DNA from: an uncultured Oscillospiraceae bacterium
GTDB lineage: Bacteria > Bacillota_A > Clostridia > Oscillospirales > Oscillospiraceae
Assembly: GCA_910579155.1 (NCBI GenBank)
Contig: CAJTTS010000009.1
Coordinates: 11,705-75,704 of the forward strand
Length of the DNA stretch: 64,000 nt
Direction of reading: 5' to 3'
The position numbers and the translations under genes were made by a program. The notes under the pieces are model-generated. The model saw only the letters and a program-made list of their open reading frames with translations. It had not been told where the DNA came from and made no database searches. Shown here in pieces: positions 18,591-27,217 of the stretch. Numbering within the stretch: position 1 is the stretch's first letter; every line of letters begins with the position of its first letter.

Positions 18591-19142
18591 GTGGAGTACG
18601 CGGAGAAAAGAGTTGTGCTGAAAAACGGGATGACCTGCGCCATTCGACGCCCGGAGGCGACGGACGCAGAAGAGTTGCTGCGCTACCAGAAAGAGACCAG
18701 CGGCGAGACGCCCTACCTTGTGACGGGGCCGGAGGATATTGACTGGACGGCTGAACGGCAGATCCGGCGGATTGAGTCGTGGAACTCCGCCCCCGACCGG
18801 TTGCGGCTTGTGGCGGAGATAGACGGGGCACTGGCGGGGGCGGCTATTGCCTACGGGACGGGCGACCAGAGCCGTGTGCGCCACCGTTGCAGCGTGGATA
18901 TTACCCTCTACCAAAAATTCTGCGGCATAGGGGTTGGGACGCTGCTGCTGGGAGAGCTGCTGTCTGCGGCAAGCGCCGCCGGGTACGAGCAGGCGGAGCT
19001 GGATGTGGTGTCCTCCAACGCCCCCGCCACCGGACTGTACCGAAAGATGGGCTTCGAGGCCGTGGGGACGATCCCTCATGCTCTAAAGTACGCGGACGGG
19101 AGTTACGCCGATTTCCTGTTGATGGTCAAATCCCTGGTTTGA
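18591..19142 (+). CDS. GNAT-family N-acetyltransferase
   Basis: A 183-residue acetyl-CoA-dependent acyltransferase of the GNAT fold. The acetyl-CoA loop is visible in CGIGVGTLLLGELLSAA (Q/R-x-x-G-x-G/A type). It is followed by the strand ELDVVSSNAPATGLYRKMGF and a typical C-terminal strand. The substrate is unknown. It starts at GTG just 3 bp after era, with TGAGGA inside the era 3' end. It is an insertion into the otherwise standard era-yqzL-recO order. Confidence 0.85.
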   Translation: MEYAEKRVVLKNGMTCAIRRPEATDAEELLRYQKETSGETPYLVTGPEDIDWTAERQIRRIESWNSAPDRLRLVAEIDGALAGAAIAYGTGDQSRVRHRCSVDITLYQKFCGIGVGTLLLGELLSAASAAGYEQAELDVVSSNAPATGLYRKMGFEAVGTIPHALKYADGSYADFLLMVKSLV

Positions 19143-19217
19143 GGAAAACAGACGAAAATTTCCCTGACATAATCGCTCCGCTGCCGTCCATGCTAACTCT
19201 ATACAGGAGGGACGGCA

Positions 19218-19412
19218 ATGGACACAACGTTTTGGAACCTGTTTTGGACCACCGGGATGCCGGAGGCATGGCTCATGAGCCGGAACGGGAAGGGGCCGGT
19301 TCAGGCGGACACCAAGCCTGAACCGGGAAGCAGACAGGAGCTATCCGGCCCGCTAGCCGGATTTCAGCCCCACTCGGACAATTCTCCCGGCGGCCCCATG
19401 GGACTTTATTGA
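19218..19412 (+). CDS. yqzL: YqzL-like small protein
   Basis: A 64-residue protein whose first 20 residues (TTFWNLFWTTGMPEAWLMSR) fit the YqzL family pattern of an aromatic N-terminus followed by T-G-x-x-E/D-A-Y/W-L. YqzL genes sit between era and recO in Bacillus, the same place as here. The C-terminal 40 residues are polar and Pro/Gly-rich without motif. A strong AGGAGGG site lies 8 bases before the ATG. Function is unknown in all organisms. Confidence 0.7.
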   Translation: MDTTFWNLFWTTGMPEAWLMSRNGKGPVQADTKPEPGSRQELSGPLAGFQPHSDNSPGGPMGLY

Positions 19413-19457
19413 AACATTTGCTCCGGCAGACGCCGGGGCGTACATAGGAGCGTTTTT

Positions 19458-20219
19458 ATGCACCTGACCACAAACGCCCTCGTGCTGCGCGAGGTGAATT
19501 ACAAAGAATCGGATAAGATTCTCACCCTGCTCACGGAAGAGAAGGGCAAGCTGACGGTGTCCGCCCGGGGTTGCCGGAAAAAGGACAGCCCCATCTCCTC
19601 AGCTTGCCAGCTTTTGTCCTGGGCGGAGTTTACCCTTTACGAGTTCCGGGGGATGTGGTCGGTGAAGGAGGCTGCCTCGGAGCGGCTGTTTGACGGAGTG
19701 AGGGGAAGCCTGGAGAAAGTAGCCCTGGCCAGCTACCTGGTAGAGGTTACTGAGGCTTTAGCGGAGGAGGGCCAGCCGGACCCCGGTCTGCTGGCGATGA
19801 CGCTGAACTGCCTCCACGCCCTGGACAAGCTGAACCATCCGCTGGCCCAGGTAAAGGCGGCGTTTGAGTGGCGGTCCATGGCCCTGGCGGGGTATGAGCC
19901 CCAGATCGAGCGGTGCATCGCGTGCGGACGGGATCAGCCTCAGGAACCCCATATCCACCTGGGGGAAGGGATGCTCCACTGCTCCGTCTGCCGGGACAAG
20001 CTGGGGGAGGGGGTTTCTATGCCCCTGACTACCGCAGGTCTGGCGGCCCTACGGCACGTTGTCTGGGGTCCCCGGAAGCGGCTGCTGTCCTTCCGGCTGG
20101 ACGGGGAGGGTCTGCAACGCCTGTCCGACGCGTCGGAAGCGTATCTCATGACCCGCCTGGAGCGGGGGTTCCGGACACTGGATTTCTACAAGAAAATTAC
20201 TTACAAACCATCCATTTAA
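19458..20219 (+). CDS. recO: DNA repair protein RecO
   Basis: RecO loads RecA on SSB-coated DNA in the RecFOR pathway. The 253-residue protein has the N-terminal OB fold (residues 1-80: TTNALVLREVNYKESDKILTL), a helical middle and a zinc-binding motif (CIACG...CSVC, residues about 154-181). TAGGAG precedes the ATG. The mutS2 gene follows after 15 bp, so repair genes cluster here. Confidence 0.95.
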   Translation: MHLTTNALVLREVNYKESDKILTLLTEEKGKLTVSARGCRKKDSPISSACQLLSWAEFTLYEFRGMWSVKEAASERLFDGVRGSLEKVALASYLVEVTEALAEEGQPDPGLLAMTLNCLHALDKLNHPLAQVKAAFEWRSMALAGYEPQIERCIACGRDQPQEPHIHLGEGMLHCSVCRDKLGEGVSMPLTTAGLAALRHVVWGPRKRLLSFRLDGEGLQRLSDASEAYLMTRLERGFRTLDFYKKITYKPSI

Positions 20220-20234
20220 ATTGAGGAAATCATT

Positions 20235-22616
20235 ATGATGCCATTATTTGAAAAATCTATAGAGACTTTGGAGCTGCCCCGTGTGCTGGCCCTGCTGGCC
20301 AACGAGGCGGCCACGGAGGAGGGCAAGGAGCGGTGCCAGGCCCTACGGCCGATCGGCGTGCAAAACGATGTGCTCCGACTGCAAAAGCAGACCTCCGCCG
20401 CCTTTGACCTGCTGGTGAAGCACGGCACGCCGTCCCTGTCGGGAGTGAAGCCGGTGGCCGCCGCCCTCCAGCGGGCGGACCGGGGCGGCGCGCTGAACAC
20501 CCGGGAGCTGTTGGACATCGCCCAGGTGCTGCGCTGCGCCCGGAACGTCCGCGAGTATGGGGCTGGTGGCGAGGTCAAGACGGTGCTGGACGGTTATTTC
20601 GAGAGCCTCGCCGCCAACCGATTCCTGGAAGACAAGATCACCGGCTCCATCCTCAGCGAGGATGAAATCGCCGACGCCGCCTCCCCGGAGCTGGCTGATA
20701 TCCGGCGGCACATCAGGGCGGCGGCGGGGAAGGTGCGGGACGTGCTCAACCGGCTTATCACCTCCAACCAATCCAAGTATTTGCAGGACGCCATCATCAC
20801 CATGCGCGGGGGCCGGTATGTGGTGCCTGTGAAGAGTGAGCACAAGAACGACATCCCGGGCCTGGTCCATGATGTGTCCGGTTCCGGAGGTACCTTTTTC
20901 ATCGAGCCCATGGGCGTGGTAAACGCCAACAACGAGCTGCGGGAGCTCCAGGCCAAGGAGCAAAAGGAGATTGAGCGCATCCTGGCGGAGCTGTCCGCCG
21001 ACTGCGCTGGATTTAAAGGGAGCATTGAGGACGACTACCAGACGCTGGTGTCCCTGGACTGCATCTTTGCCCGGGCCAAGCTGTCCTCCGTCATGGGGGG
21101 CATGGAGCCGGTGCTGGGCAACCGCATTGAGTTGAGAAAGGCCCGCCATCCGTTGCTGGACCCCAAGACCGCTGTGCGCAACGATCTGGCTCTGGGCGGG
21201 AAATTCGACACGCTGGTCATCACCGGCCCCAACACCGGCGGCAAGACGGTGACGTTGAAAACTCTGGGACTGCTGACCCTGATGGTCCAGTGCGGTCTGC
21301 ATATCCCGGCAGCGGACGGCTCCACGGTTAAAGTGTGCTCTGCTGTGCTGGCAGATATCGGCGACGAGCAGTCCATCGACCAGTCCCTGTCCACCTTCTC
21401 CTCTCATATGACCAACATCGTGGCCATTCTGGAGCAGGCGGACGACGAGACGCTGATCCTGTTCGACGAGCTGGGGGCGGGCACCGACCCGGTGGAGGGC
21501 GCCGCCTTGGCCGCCGCCATCATCGAGTCCGCCCGGGCCATGGGGGCCACCGTGGCGGCCACCACCCACTACGCCGAACTAAAGGTGTACGCCATGACCA
21601 CCGCCGGGGTGGAGAACGCCTCCTGTGAGTTCGATGTGGAGACGTTGGCTCCCACCTACCGTGTGCTCATCGGCATCCCCGGCAAATCCAACGCTTTCGC
21701 CATCTCCCGGCGGCTGGGCCTGCCCGACTATATTATCCAAAAGGCCGCCGACCGCATCGACGCGGAAAACGTGCGTTTTGAGGACGTGCTCAGCCAATTG
21801 GACATCCAGCGCCAGGCCATGGAAAAGGAGAAGGAGCAGGCGGCCAAGCTGCGCCGGGAGATGGAGGAGGCCCGGACCCAGGCGGAGCAGTACCGTGCCC
21901 GGATTGAGGAGGAGCGACGCAAGGCCACTGAGAAGGCCCGGGCGGAGGCCCGCGCCATCATTGAGCAGGCCCGGGACGCCGCCGACCAGACATTTAAAGA
22001 GCTGAACGACATGCGCCGCCGCCAGGAGCAGGCGAAGGAATGGGTGGATGACAACGAGCAGCGCTCCGAGCTGCGCCGGAAGCTCAACGAGGCGGACGCC
22101 GCTTTGGGAGGCAAAAAGGAGGGCCTGCCGCCCCCGCCGCCCACCCGCGACGCTGTGACGGGCGATACGGTGGAGCTGGTAAAAATGGGCACCCAGGCGG
22201 AGGTGGTGGGCGTCAACAAGGACGGCACGCTCCAGCTCCAGGCGGGGATTTTGAAGCTGAAGGCCAAGCAGAGCGAGGTGCGGGTGCTGGAAGATGTTAC
22301 TGCCCGAAAGAAGCAGAGCGCAAAGGATAAGCAGCGCGCCGCGTCTGTGAGCCGCCCGTTCCGGGCTGCAGCGGCCAAGGCGGAGCTGGACCTGCGGGGC
22401 ATGATGGTGGACGAGGCGCTGGGGGCGGTGGACCTGTTTTTGGACAACGCACTGATGGGCAAGCTGGAGACGGTAACCATCATCCACGGCAAGGGTACCG
22501 GAGCATTGCGTAAGGCGGTGCGGGAACATCTGAAAAAGAGCCGCTACGTTAAGGAGTTCCGCCCCGGCGTGTACGGGGAAGGGGAGGACGGCGTCACAGT
22601 TGCGACGCTGAGATGA
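20235..22616 (+). CDS. mutS2: Endonuclease MutS2
   Basis: MutS2 is a MutS paralogue that suppresses recombination or rescues collided ribosomes, depending on the species. The 793-residue protein has the core/lever domains (1-about 310), the ATPase domain with Walker A GPNTGGKT and Walker B LILFDELGAGTDP, and a long coiled coil (about 510-620, rich in Glu/Arg/Lys). The C-terminal Smr nuclease domain holds LDLRGMMVDEAL and the HGKGTGALR motif. A second ATG follows the first directly; either fits the GAGGA site. Confidence 0.95.
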   Translation: MMPLFEKSIETLELPRVLALLANEAATEEGKERCQALRPIGVQNDVLRLQKQTSAAFDLLVKHGTPSLSGVKPVAAALQRADRGGALNTRELLDIAQVLRCARNVREYGAGGEVKTVLDGYFESLAANRFLEDKITGSILSEDEIADAASPELADIRRHIRAAAGKVRDVLNRLITSNQSKYLQDAIITMRGGRYVVPVKSEHKNDIPGLVHDVSGSGGTFFIEPMGVVNANNELRELQAKEQKEIERILAELSADCAGFKGSIEDDYQTLVSLDCIFARAKLSSVMGGMEPVLGNRIELRKARHPLLDPKTAVRNDLALGGKFDTLVITGPNTGGKTVTLKTLGLLTLMVQCGLHIPAADGSTVKVCSAVLADIGDEQSIDQSLSTFSSHMTNIVAILEQADDETLILFDELGAGTDPVEGAALAAAIIESARAMGATVAATTHYAELKVYAMTTAGVENASCEFDVETLAPTYRVLIGIPGKSNAFAISRRLGLPDYIIQKAADRIDAENVRFEDVLSQLDIQRQAMEKEKEQAAKLRREMEEARTQAEQYRARIEEERRKATEKARAEARAIIEQARDAADQTFKELNDMRRRQEQAKEWVDDNEQRSELRRKLNEADAALGGKKEGLPPPPPTRDAVTGDTVELVKMGTQAEVVGVNKDGTLQLQAGILKLKAKQSEVRVLEDVTARKKQSAKDKQRAASVSRPFRAAAAKAELDLRGMMVDEALGAVDLFLDNALMGKLETVTIIHGKGTGALRKAVREHLKKSRYVKEFRPGVYGEGEDGVTVATLR

Positions 22617-22744
22617 GAGCGCATGTTGAACAAAACGCCGTTTTTGACAGAATAAAACGGAATTTGCCGGAAAACAAGGCGGCAATGTGGTGAATTATAG
22701 GCGGTTTCCATGAATGAACGGCGTGATTTTTGGTAAAATTGCTC

Positions 22745-22773
22745 TTGACGATATCGCCTGAATTTGGTATTCT
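22745..22773 (+). promoter_or_regulatory. Sigma-A promoter of the HPr gene
   Basis: -35 TTGACG, a 17-base spacer and -10 TATTCT, about 85 bp before the HPr start. The leader (22780-22858) shows no obvious riboswitch. The upstream stretch 22617-22744 holds only a weak 7-bp hairpin (CCGTTTT/AAAACGG) after mutS2. Confidence 0.75.
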
Positions 22774-22858
22774 ATCGTATGTAAGAAGATTCGTAAGTCA
22801 GGTTAGGAGTACAGCCTATTGTACCCGTGCCGAGCTTTATTGATGGAGGGAATCGCTC

Positions 22859-23125
22859 ATGTTCATGAAAGAGACTACGGTAAACAACCAAGTCGGCCTG
22901 CATGCCCGTCCGGCTACGTTTTTTATCCAGAAAGCCAACGAGTTCAAGAGCTCCATCTGGGTGGAGAAGGACGATGACCGCCGGGTCAACGCCAAGAGCC
23001 TGCTGGGTGTTTTATCCTTGGGCATCGTGAAGGGTACGACCATCAACCTCATCGCCGATGGTCCCGACGAGGAAGCCGCCATTAACGCTTTGGTTGAGCT
23101 GATTAATTCTGAGTTCTCTGAGTGA
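22859..23125 (+). CDS. ptsH: Phosphocarrier protein HPr
   Basis: HPr relays phosphate from enzyme I to sugar-specific EII proteins and, in Firmicutes, acts as a catabolite-control cofactor. The 88-residue protein has the active-site His15 in GLHARPA and the regulatory serine in NAKSLLGVLSLG (Ser47 here, equivalent to Ser46), so HPr kinase regulation is possible. It is therefore HPr and not Crh, which lacks the histidine. GGAGGG lies 8 bases before the ATG. It is monocistronic, with its own promoter and terminator and no ptsI beside it. Confidence 0.93.
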   Translation: MFMKETTVNNQVGLHARPATFFIQKANEFKSSIWVEKDDDRRVNAKSLLGVLSLGIVKGTTINLIADGPDEEAAINALVELINSEFSE

Positions 23126-23140
23126 CCAATGCTGACCGCA

Positions 23141-23169
23141 AAAAGCGCCGCAGAAGCGGCGCTTTTTTT
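23141..23169 (+). terminator. Intrinsic terminator after HPr
   Basis: An 8-bp stem AGCGCCGC/GCGGCGCT with an AGAA loop is flanked by AAAA and a run of seven Ts. It is a strong intrinsic terminator. Confidence 0.92.
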
Positions 23170-23187
23170 GTAAGAAGCGCGACGATA

Positions 23188-23290
23188 GGCGCATAGGGGC
23201 GGATGGAGCGGAGCGAAGGCAAAAGCCCAAGGCCCACAAAGTGGGACTGGGTTTTGCCTGAGTCGCAGCGAAGCCGCCCCGTAATGCGCC
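23188..23290. other. 103-bp nested inverted-repeat structure (possible ncRNA or mobile palindrome)
   Basis: Co-linear complementary arms pair over 103 bp. GGCGCAT (23188) pairs with ATGCGCC (23284), GGGGCGG (23196) with CCGCCCC (23274), and AGGCAAAA plus CCC (23217-23228) with GGGTTTTGCCT (23249-23259). An inner CCCAC/GTGGG hairpin (23233-23245) sits at the tip. No coding frame fits it. It lies in the 346-bp gene-free gap between HPr and uvrC, after the HPr terminator. Confidence 0.65.
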
Positions 23291-23314
23291 CAATCGGAGC
23301 ATGACAAGCAAGAA

Positions 23315-23403
23315 GCGCGGAGAAGCGGACAGTGAGAGAGCTTGGACCGGGCCGAGACGGAGGAAAAGCGACCGAATGTCCTGGCTGCTTCGCAGCGTGA
23401 CAG
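23315..23403. repeat. Dispersed repeat element, long copy
   Basis: It shares GCGCGGAGAAGCG and AAGCGACCGA-x-TG...GCTTCGCAGCGTGACA with a shorter copy at 33514-33559. This copy carries about 43 extra bases between the two blocks. The internal AAGCG/CGCTT-type arms can form a hairpin. The rest of the gap (23404-23471) holds only the uvrC RBS. Confidence 0.65.
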
Positions 23404-23471
23404 GGAAGAAACGTTGAGCCGTCGTGAGCAGGTAAAGCGTAATTGGAAGCGCATAGGGGAGGTGGCCCTGG

Positions 23472-25319
23472 TTGACATTTGAAGAGTTACGGGACAAAGC
23501 CCACGCCCTGCCTTTGAAGCCCGGCGTGTACATTATGCAGAACGCCGCCAGCGAGGTTATCTATGTGGGCAAGGCCAAGGCCCTGAAAAATCGGGTCAGC
23601 CAGTATTTTCAGGACCAATCCCGGCACAATGAGAAGACCCGGGCCATGGTCAGTCAGATTGACCACTTCGACGTCATCGTGGTGCAATCGGAGTTCGAGG
23701 CCCTGGTGCTGGAGTGCGCCCTCATCAAGCGCCACCAGCCCCGGTACAACATCCTGCTCAAGGACAGTAAGGGCTATCCCTATATCCGGGTATCACTGGG
23801 GGACTATCCCAAGTTTTCCCTGACCTCCAAGGTGGAGGAGGATGGGGCCAGGTATTTCGGCCCTTATGGGGGCCGTCAGGCCAGCTATGGTATCATCGAC
23901 GCCCTGCGGGAGGCGCTGCGCCTGCCTGCCTGTCACAAGAAGTTCCCCCGGGATATCGGTAAGGAGCGCCCTTGCCTGAACTTCCATATGGGCGTATGCG
24001 ACGGCTATTGCCGCCCGGAGATGGATCAGAGTCAGTACCGCCGTTCCATTGACCAGGCGGTGCGGCTGCTGGAGGGCCGGCTGGACGAGGTGGTGGACGA
24101 GCTTACTGCCGAGATGGAGCTGGCGGCGGAGGAGCTGCGGTTTGAGAAAGCCGCCCAGGTTCGGGACCGCATCCGGGCCATCCAGCTTTTGAGCAAGCGG
24201 CAGAAGGCGGTAGCTGGGTCGTTGGCGGACACCGATGTGGTGGGCTACCACCGGGGAGAGGCAAAAAGCTGCTTCGTGGTGCTCCACTACATCGACGGCG
24301 AGTTGGCAGCCAAGGACTGGGAGCTGCTGGGAGTCCCCATGGAAGACGAGCAGACCACCGTGTCCACCCTGGCGGCGCAGTATTACGGCGGGCGGGGACA
24401 GCTTCCCCGGCAGATTCTGCTGCCCTGCGACATCGACGAGCAGGTGGAGCTGGCCCGTATGCTCACCGAGGCGGTGGGTCGCAAGGTGGAGGTGCTCACG
24501 CCCCAGCGGGGGGCCAAGATGGAGTTGGTCAAGCTGGCCAACGAGAACGCCGCCGAGGAGGTGCTCCGGGCCACCAGCGTGGAGGAGCGCCGCTCCAAGC
24601 TCACCGAAGCCCTGGGTGTTATGCTGGGACTGGAGGAGCCGCCCCATCGAATCGAGGCGTTTGATATCTCCAACACGGGTAGCTCGGACATTGTGGCGTC
24701 TATGACCGTCCACATCGACGGCAGGCCGCTGAAACGGGACTACCGCCATTTCAAATTAAAGGATATGCCCCATGCCGACGACTACGCCTCTATGGAGCAG
24801 GTGGTGGAACGGCGGTTCCGCCGGTATCTGGACGGGGACGAGAAGTTTTCCGCCAAACCCGACCTGCTGCTGATGGACGGTGGAGCGGGGCAGGTAAGGG
24901 CGGCGCAGGAGGCCATGTTCAGGCTGGGTGTAGGGGACGTTCCCGTTTATGGCATGGTGAAGGACAATCGCCACCGCACCCGGGCCCTGGTGGCCTGGGA
25001 TGGCCGTGAGATCGGCATACAGGCCAATCAGGCCCTGTTCGCCATGGTGGGTCGCATCCAGGAGGAAACCCACCGCTTTGCCATTGAGTTCCACCGCCAG
25101 CAACAGTCGGGCCATTTGAAGGGCTCGGCGCTGGACAACATCCCCGGCGTGGGACCCGCCAGAAAGTCGCAGCTTTTGAAGGCGTTTAAAAGCGTAAAGG
25201 CGGTCAAAGCGGCAACGCTAGAGGAACTGGCTGCGGTAGTGCCGAAAAACACCGCCCAGGCGGTGTACACCCATTTTCACAAGCCAAATGACCCGCAAGG
25301 AAAGGACGAGACGCCATGA
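23472..25319 (+). CDS. uvrC: Excinuclease ABC subunit C
   Basis: UvrC makes both incisions in UvrABC nucleotide-excision repair. The 615-residue protein has the N-terminal GIY-YIG nuclease (PGVYIM...VIYVGKAKALKNRV), a cysteine-bearing linker (CHKKF...CLNFHMGVCDGYC) and a UvrB-interacting UVR motif (ELRFEKAAQVRDRIRAI). The RNase H-like domain (EAFDISNTGSSDIVASM) and terminal HhH motifs (LDNIPGVGPARKSQLL) complete it. The start is TTG with GGAGGTGG upstream. It overlaps rsmD by four bases. Confidence 0.96.
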   Translation: MTFEELRDKAHALPLKPGVYIMQNAASEVIYVGKAKALKNRVSQYFQDQSRHNEKTRAMVSQIDHFDVIVVQSEFEALVLECALIKRHQPRYNILLKDSKGYPYIRVSLGDYPKFSLTSKVEEDGARYFGPYGGRQASYGIIDALREALRLPACHKKFPRDIGKERPCLNFHMGVCDGYCRPEMDQSQYRRSIDQAVRLLEGRLDEVVDELTAEMELAAEELRFEKAAQVRDRIRAIQLLSKRQKAVAGSLADTDVVGYHRGEAKSCFVVLHYIDGELAAKDWELLGVPMEDEQTTVSTLAAQYYGGRGQLPRQILLPCDIDEQVELARMLTEAVGRKVEVLTPQRGAKMELVKLANENAAEEVLRATSVEERRSKLTEALGVMLGLEEPPHRIEAFDISNTGSSDIVASMTVHIDGRPLKRDYRHFKLKDMPHADDYASMEQVVERRFRRYLDGDEKFSAKPDLLLMDGGAGQVRAAQEAMFRLGVGDVPVYGMVKDNRHRTRALVAWDGREIGIQANQALFAMVGRIQEETHRFAIEFHRQQQSGHLKGSALDNIPGVGPARKSQLLKAFKSVKAVKAATLEELAAVVPKNTAQAVYTHFHKPNDPQGKDETP

Positions 25320-25867
25320 GAGTGATTACAGGTCTGGCCAAGGGGCGCCATTTAGAGGAACTGCCCGGCCTGGATACCCGCCCCACCACATCCAGAGTGA
25401 AGGAGGGGCTGTTCAGCGCCATTCAGTTCGACATTGAGGGGCGGCGGGCGCTGGATTTGTTCGCCGGAACCGGACAGCTTGGCATTGAGGCGTTGTCCCG
25501 GGGAGCCTCTTTTTGCGACTTTGTGGACAGTGCCCCCGCTGCGCTGAAGGTGGTCCGGAAAAATATCAAAACCTGCGGCTTTGAGGACTGCTCCGCCTGT
25601 CACGAGAAGGATTTCGTGGCTTTTCTCGGCCAGGTCGGTGGGAAGTATGGGCTTATCTTTTTGGACCCGCCCTACGCCTCGGGAAATCTGGAACGGGCGC
25701 TGGAGCTTATCACAACGATTGACATCGTGGTGGAAAATGGTATAATGGTGTGCGAAAGTCCAGCGGACCACGTCCTTCCAGAGCTCCCCGAGCCCTATGA
25801 AAAGAGGCGAGAGTACCGCTACGGCAAGATCAAATTCACCTTGTACCGCAGGAGGGCGAACCAATGA
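25316..25867 (+). CDS. rsmD: 16S rRNA (guanine(966)-N(2))-methyltransferase RsmD
   Basis: A SAM-dependent methyltransferase of the 30S subunit. The 183-residue protein has the N-terminal RPTTSRVKEGLFSAI pattern, SAM motif I in ALDLFAGTGQLGIEALSRGA and the catalytic D-P-P-Y motif LIFLDPPYA. Its ATG overlaps the uvrC stop and its end overlaps coaD by four bases. The rsmD-coaD pairing is widely conserved. Confidence 0.95.
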   Translation: MRVITGLAKGRHLEELPGLDTRPTTSRVKEGLFSAIQFDIEGRRALDLFAGTGQLGIEALSRGASFCDFVDSAPAALKVVRKNIKTCGFEDCSACHEKDFVAFLGQVGGKYGLIFLDPPYASGNLERALELITTIDIVVENGIMVCESPADHVLPELPEPYEKRREYRYGKIKFTLYRRRANQ

Positions 25868-26358
25868 GACGCGCCATCTACCCCGGCAGCTTTGATCCGG
25901 TGACCTTGGGCCATCTGGACATCATCAAGCGGGCCGCCGCCATTTTCGACGAGTTGATTGTCTGTGTGAGCGTCAATTCCGCCAAGGACAGCGGGCTGTT
26001 TACCCCGGAGGAGCGGGTGGAGCTGATCCGGGAGGTTACGGAGGATCTGCCCAATGTGAAGGTAGACTGCTCCCGTGAGCTGGTGGCGGAATACGCGAAG
26101 CGGAATCGCTCCCGGGTGCTGGTGAAGGGCTTGCGAGCGGTGTCCGACTATGAGGCGGAGATTCAGATGGCCATGATTAACGCCAAGCTCTACCCCAAGT
26201 TGGACACAGTATTCCTCTATACCCGGCCGAAATACGCGTTTCTCAGCTCCACCGTAGTGAAGGAATTGGCACGGTACGGGGCAGACCTGTCCGACTTTGT
26301 GCCCCGGCAGATTATCGACCAGGTGCGGGCTAAGGTGATGGAGCGCGGGCGGGATTAG
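25864..26358 (+). CDS. coaD: Phosphopantetheine adenylyltransferase
   Basis: CoaD catalyses the penultimate step of coenzyme A synthesis, transferring AMP from ATP to 4'-phosphopantetheine. The 164-residue protein starts with YPGSFDPVTLGHLDII, which includes the T/H-x-G-H nucleotidyltransferase motif. It also has VKGLRAVSDYEAE and the FLSSTVVKELARYGADLS block. Length is standard. It overlaps rsmD. Confidence 0.97.
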   Translation: MRRAIYPGSFDPVTLGHLDIIKRAAAIFDELIVCVSVNSAKDSGLFTPEERVELIREVTEDLPNVKVDCSRELVAEYAKRNRSRVLVKGLRAVSDYEAEIQMAMINAKLYPKLDTVFLYTRPKYAFLSSTVVKELARYGADLSDFVPRQIIDQVRAKVMERGRD

Positions 26359-26403
26359 TGCTGAAGGCGACACGGCCTACACATGAAAAAGGAGAGATGA
26401 CGC

Positions 26404-26931
26404 ATGGCGACAGCCGTAGACGAACTGTTGGATATGCTGTTTGATATGATCGACGAGGCGAAGAATGCCGCGTTCAGCAGCGATAAGTGTGTGATTGACC
26501 GGGACAAGGCGCTGGATATCATCGAGGACGCCAAGAAGCAGCTCCCGGTGGACCTGGCCGAGGCCCGAAAGATTCTGAACAAGCGGGATGAGTACTTGGC
26601 CTCCGCCAAGCGGGAGGCGGAGGAGATCCGCAAGCGGGCGGAGATCGAGGCCAATCAGAAGGTCAGTGAGGCGCCTGTGATGATTCAGGCCCGGCAGAAA
26701 GCCAGAGAGGTACTGGCTCACGCCGACGAAGAGGCCAAAAAGACTTGCCGGGAGACTAATGAATACTGCGTGGACCTGTTGCGCCGCACCGAGGACGCAT
26801 TGGCCGCCGCCCACGCGGAGATGAGGCAAGTACACAACCAGTTCCGCTCCGGCATGGGGAGCGGAGGCGACCGCTCCTCTATGGGCTCCTCCGGCGGCAG
26901 CCGGATGTATGACGCTGAGGCGGATGAGTGA
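26404..26931 (+). CDS. Coiled-coil protein of unknown function downstream of coaD
   Basis: A 175-residue charged, largely helical protein. Residues about 35-145 are rich in Ala, Glu, Lys and Arg with heptad-like spacing, which predicts a coiled coil reminiscent of the peripheral stalk subunits of ATPases. The last 30 residues are a Gly/Ser-rich flexible tail. I recognise it only as a conserved gene next to coaD in Clostridia, with no known function. The strong RBS GGAGAGATG lies before the ATG, and a strong terminator ends the uvrC-rsmD-coaD operon after it. Confidence 0.75.
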   Translation: MATAVDELLDMLFDMIDEAKNAAFSSDKCVIDRDKALDIIEDAKKQLPVDLAEARKILNKRDEYLASAKREAEEIRKRAEIEANQKVSEAPVMIQARQKAREVLAHADEEAKKTCRETNEYCVDLLRRTEDALAAAHAEMRQVHNQFRSGMGSGGDRSSMGSSGGSRMYDAEADE

Positions 26932-26964
26932 TAAACAGGCCCTAAGTAAAAAGATTGGCAGGGG

Positions 26965-26998
26965 AACCCCCGCCGCAGTTTACTGCGGCGGGGGTTTT
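26965..26998 (+). terminator. Intrinsic terminator of the uvrC-coaD operon
   Basis: A perfect 14-bp G+C-rich stem (26965-26978 with 26983-26996), TTTA loop and short T-run. Confidence 0.9.
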
Positions 26999-27124
26999 GT
27001 CGTGCGTGCGCGAGGGCGCAAACCCGCCTGAGACAAGGGAATGCGGAACTTTTGGCGAATGGCTGTTCGACTTGTTTTGACAAAGATTTACCGGAAAATG
27101 GGCGAATTCACCGAAAAAAAGTTC

Positions 27125-27153
27125 TTGCAATTTATGGGAGGGTACGGTATACT
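27125..27153 (+). promoter_or_regulatory. Sigma-A promoter of the mraZ division cluster
   Basis: -35 TTGCAA, a 17-base spacer and -10 TATACT, 65 bp before mraZ. The region 26999-27124 shows nothing else recognisable. Confidence 0.85.
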
Positions 27154-27163
27154 AAAAACGGAT

Positions 27164-27209
27164 TGGAGTAAATTGGAGTAAATTCACTATAGTACGGAGA
27201 GAAATGGAG
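27164..27209 (+). promoter_or_regulatory. Candidate MraZ operator: phased TGGAG repeats
   Basis: TGGAG occurs at 27164 and 27174 within an exact tandem repeat of TTGGAGTAAA, CGGAG at 27195 and TGGAG at 27205. All are spaced by about one DNA turn (10, 21 and 10 bp). MraZ is known to bind short direct repeats with 10-bp period in front of its own gene. The array lies just downstream of the -10, where binding would block transcription. The last unit includes the mraZ RBS. Confidence 0.65.
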
Positions 27210-27217
27210 GGGACAGG

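Noticed and set aside
27161..27210. Tandem repeats considered as a CRISPR-like or satellite array
   Set aside because: The units are only 10 bp, fewer than five copies, and sit in the mraZ promoter. A regulator-binding array explains them better. No CRISPR array or cas gene is seen in the window.
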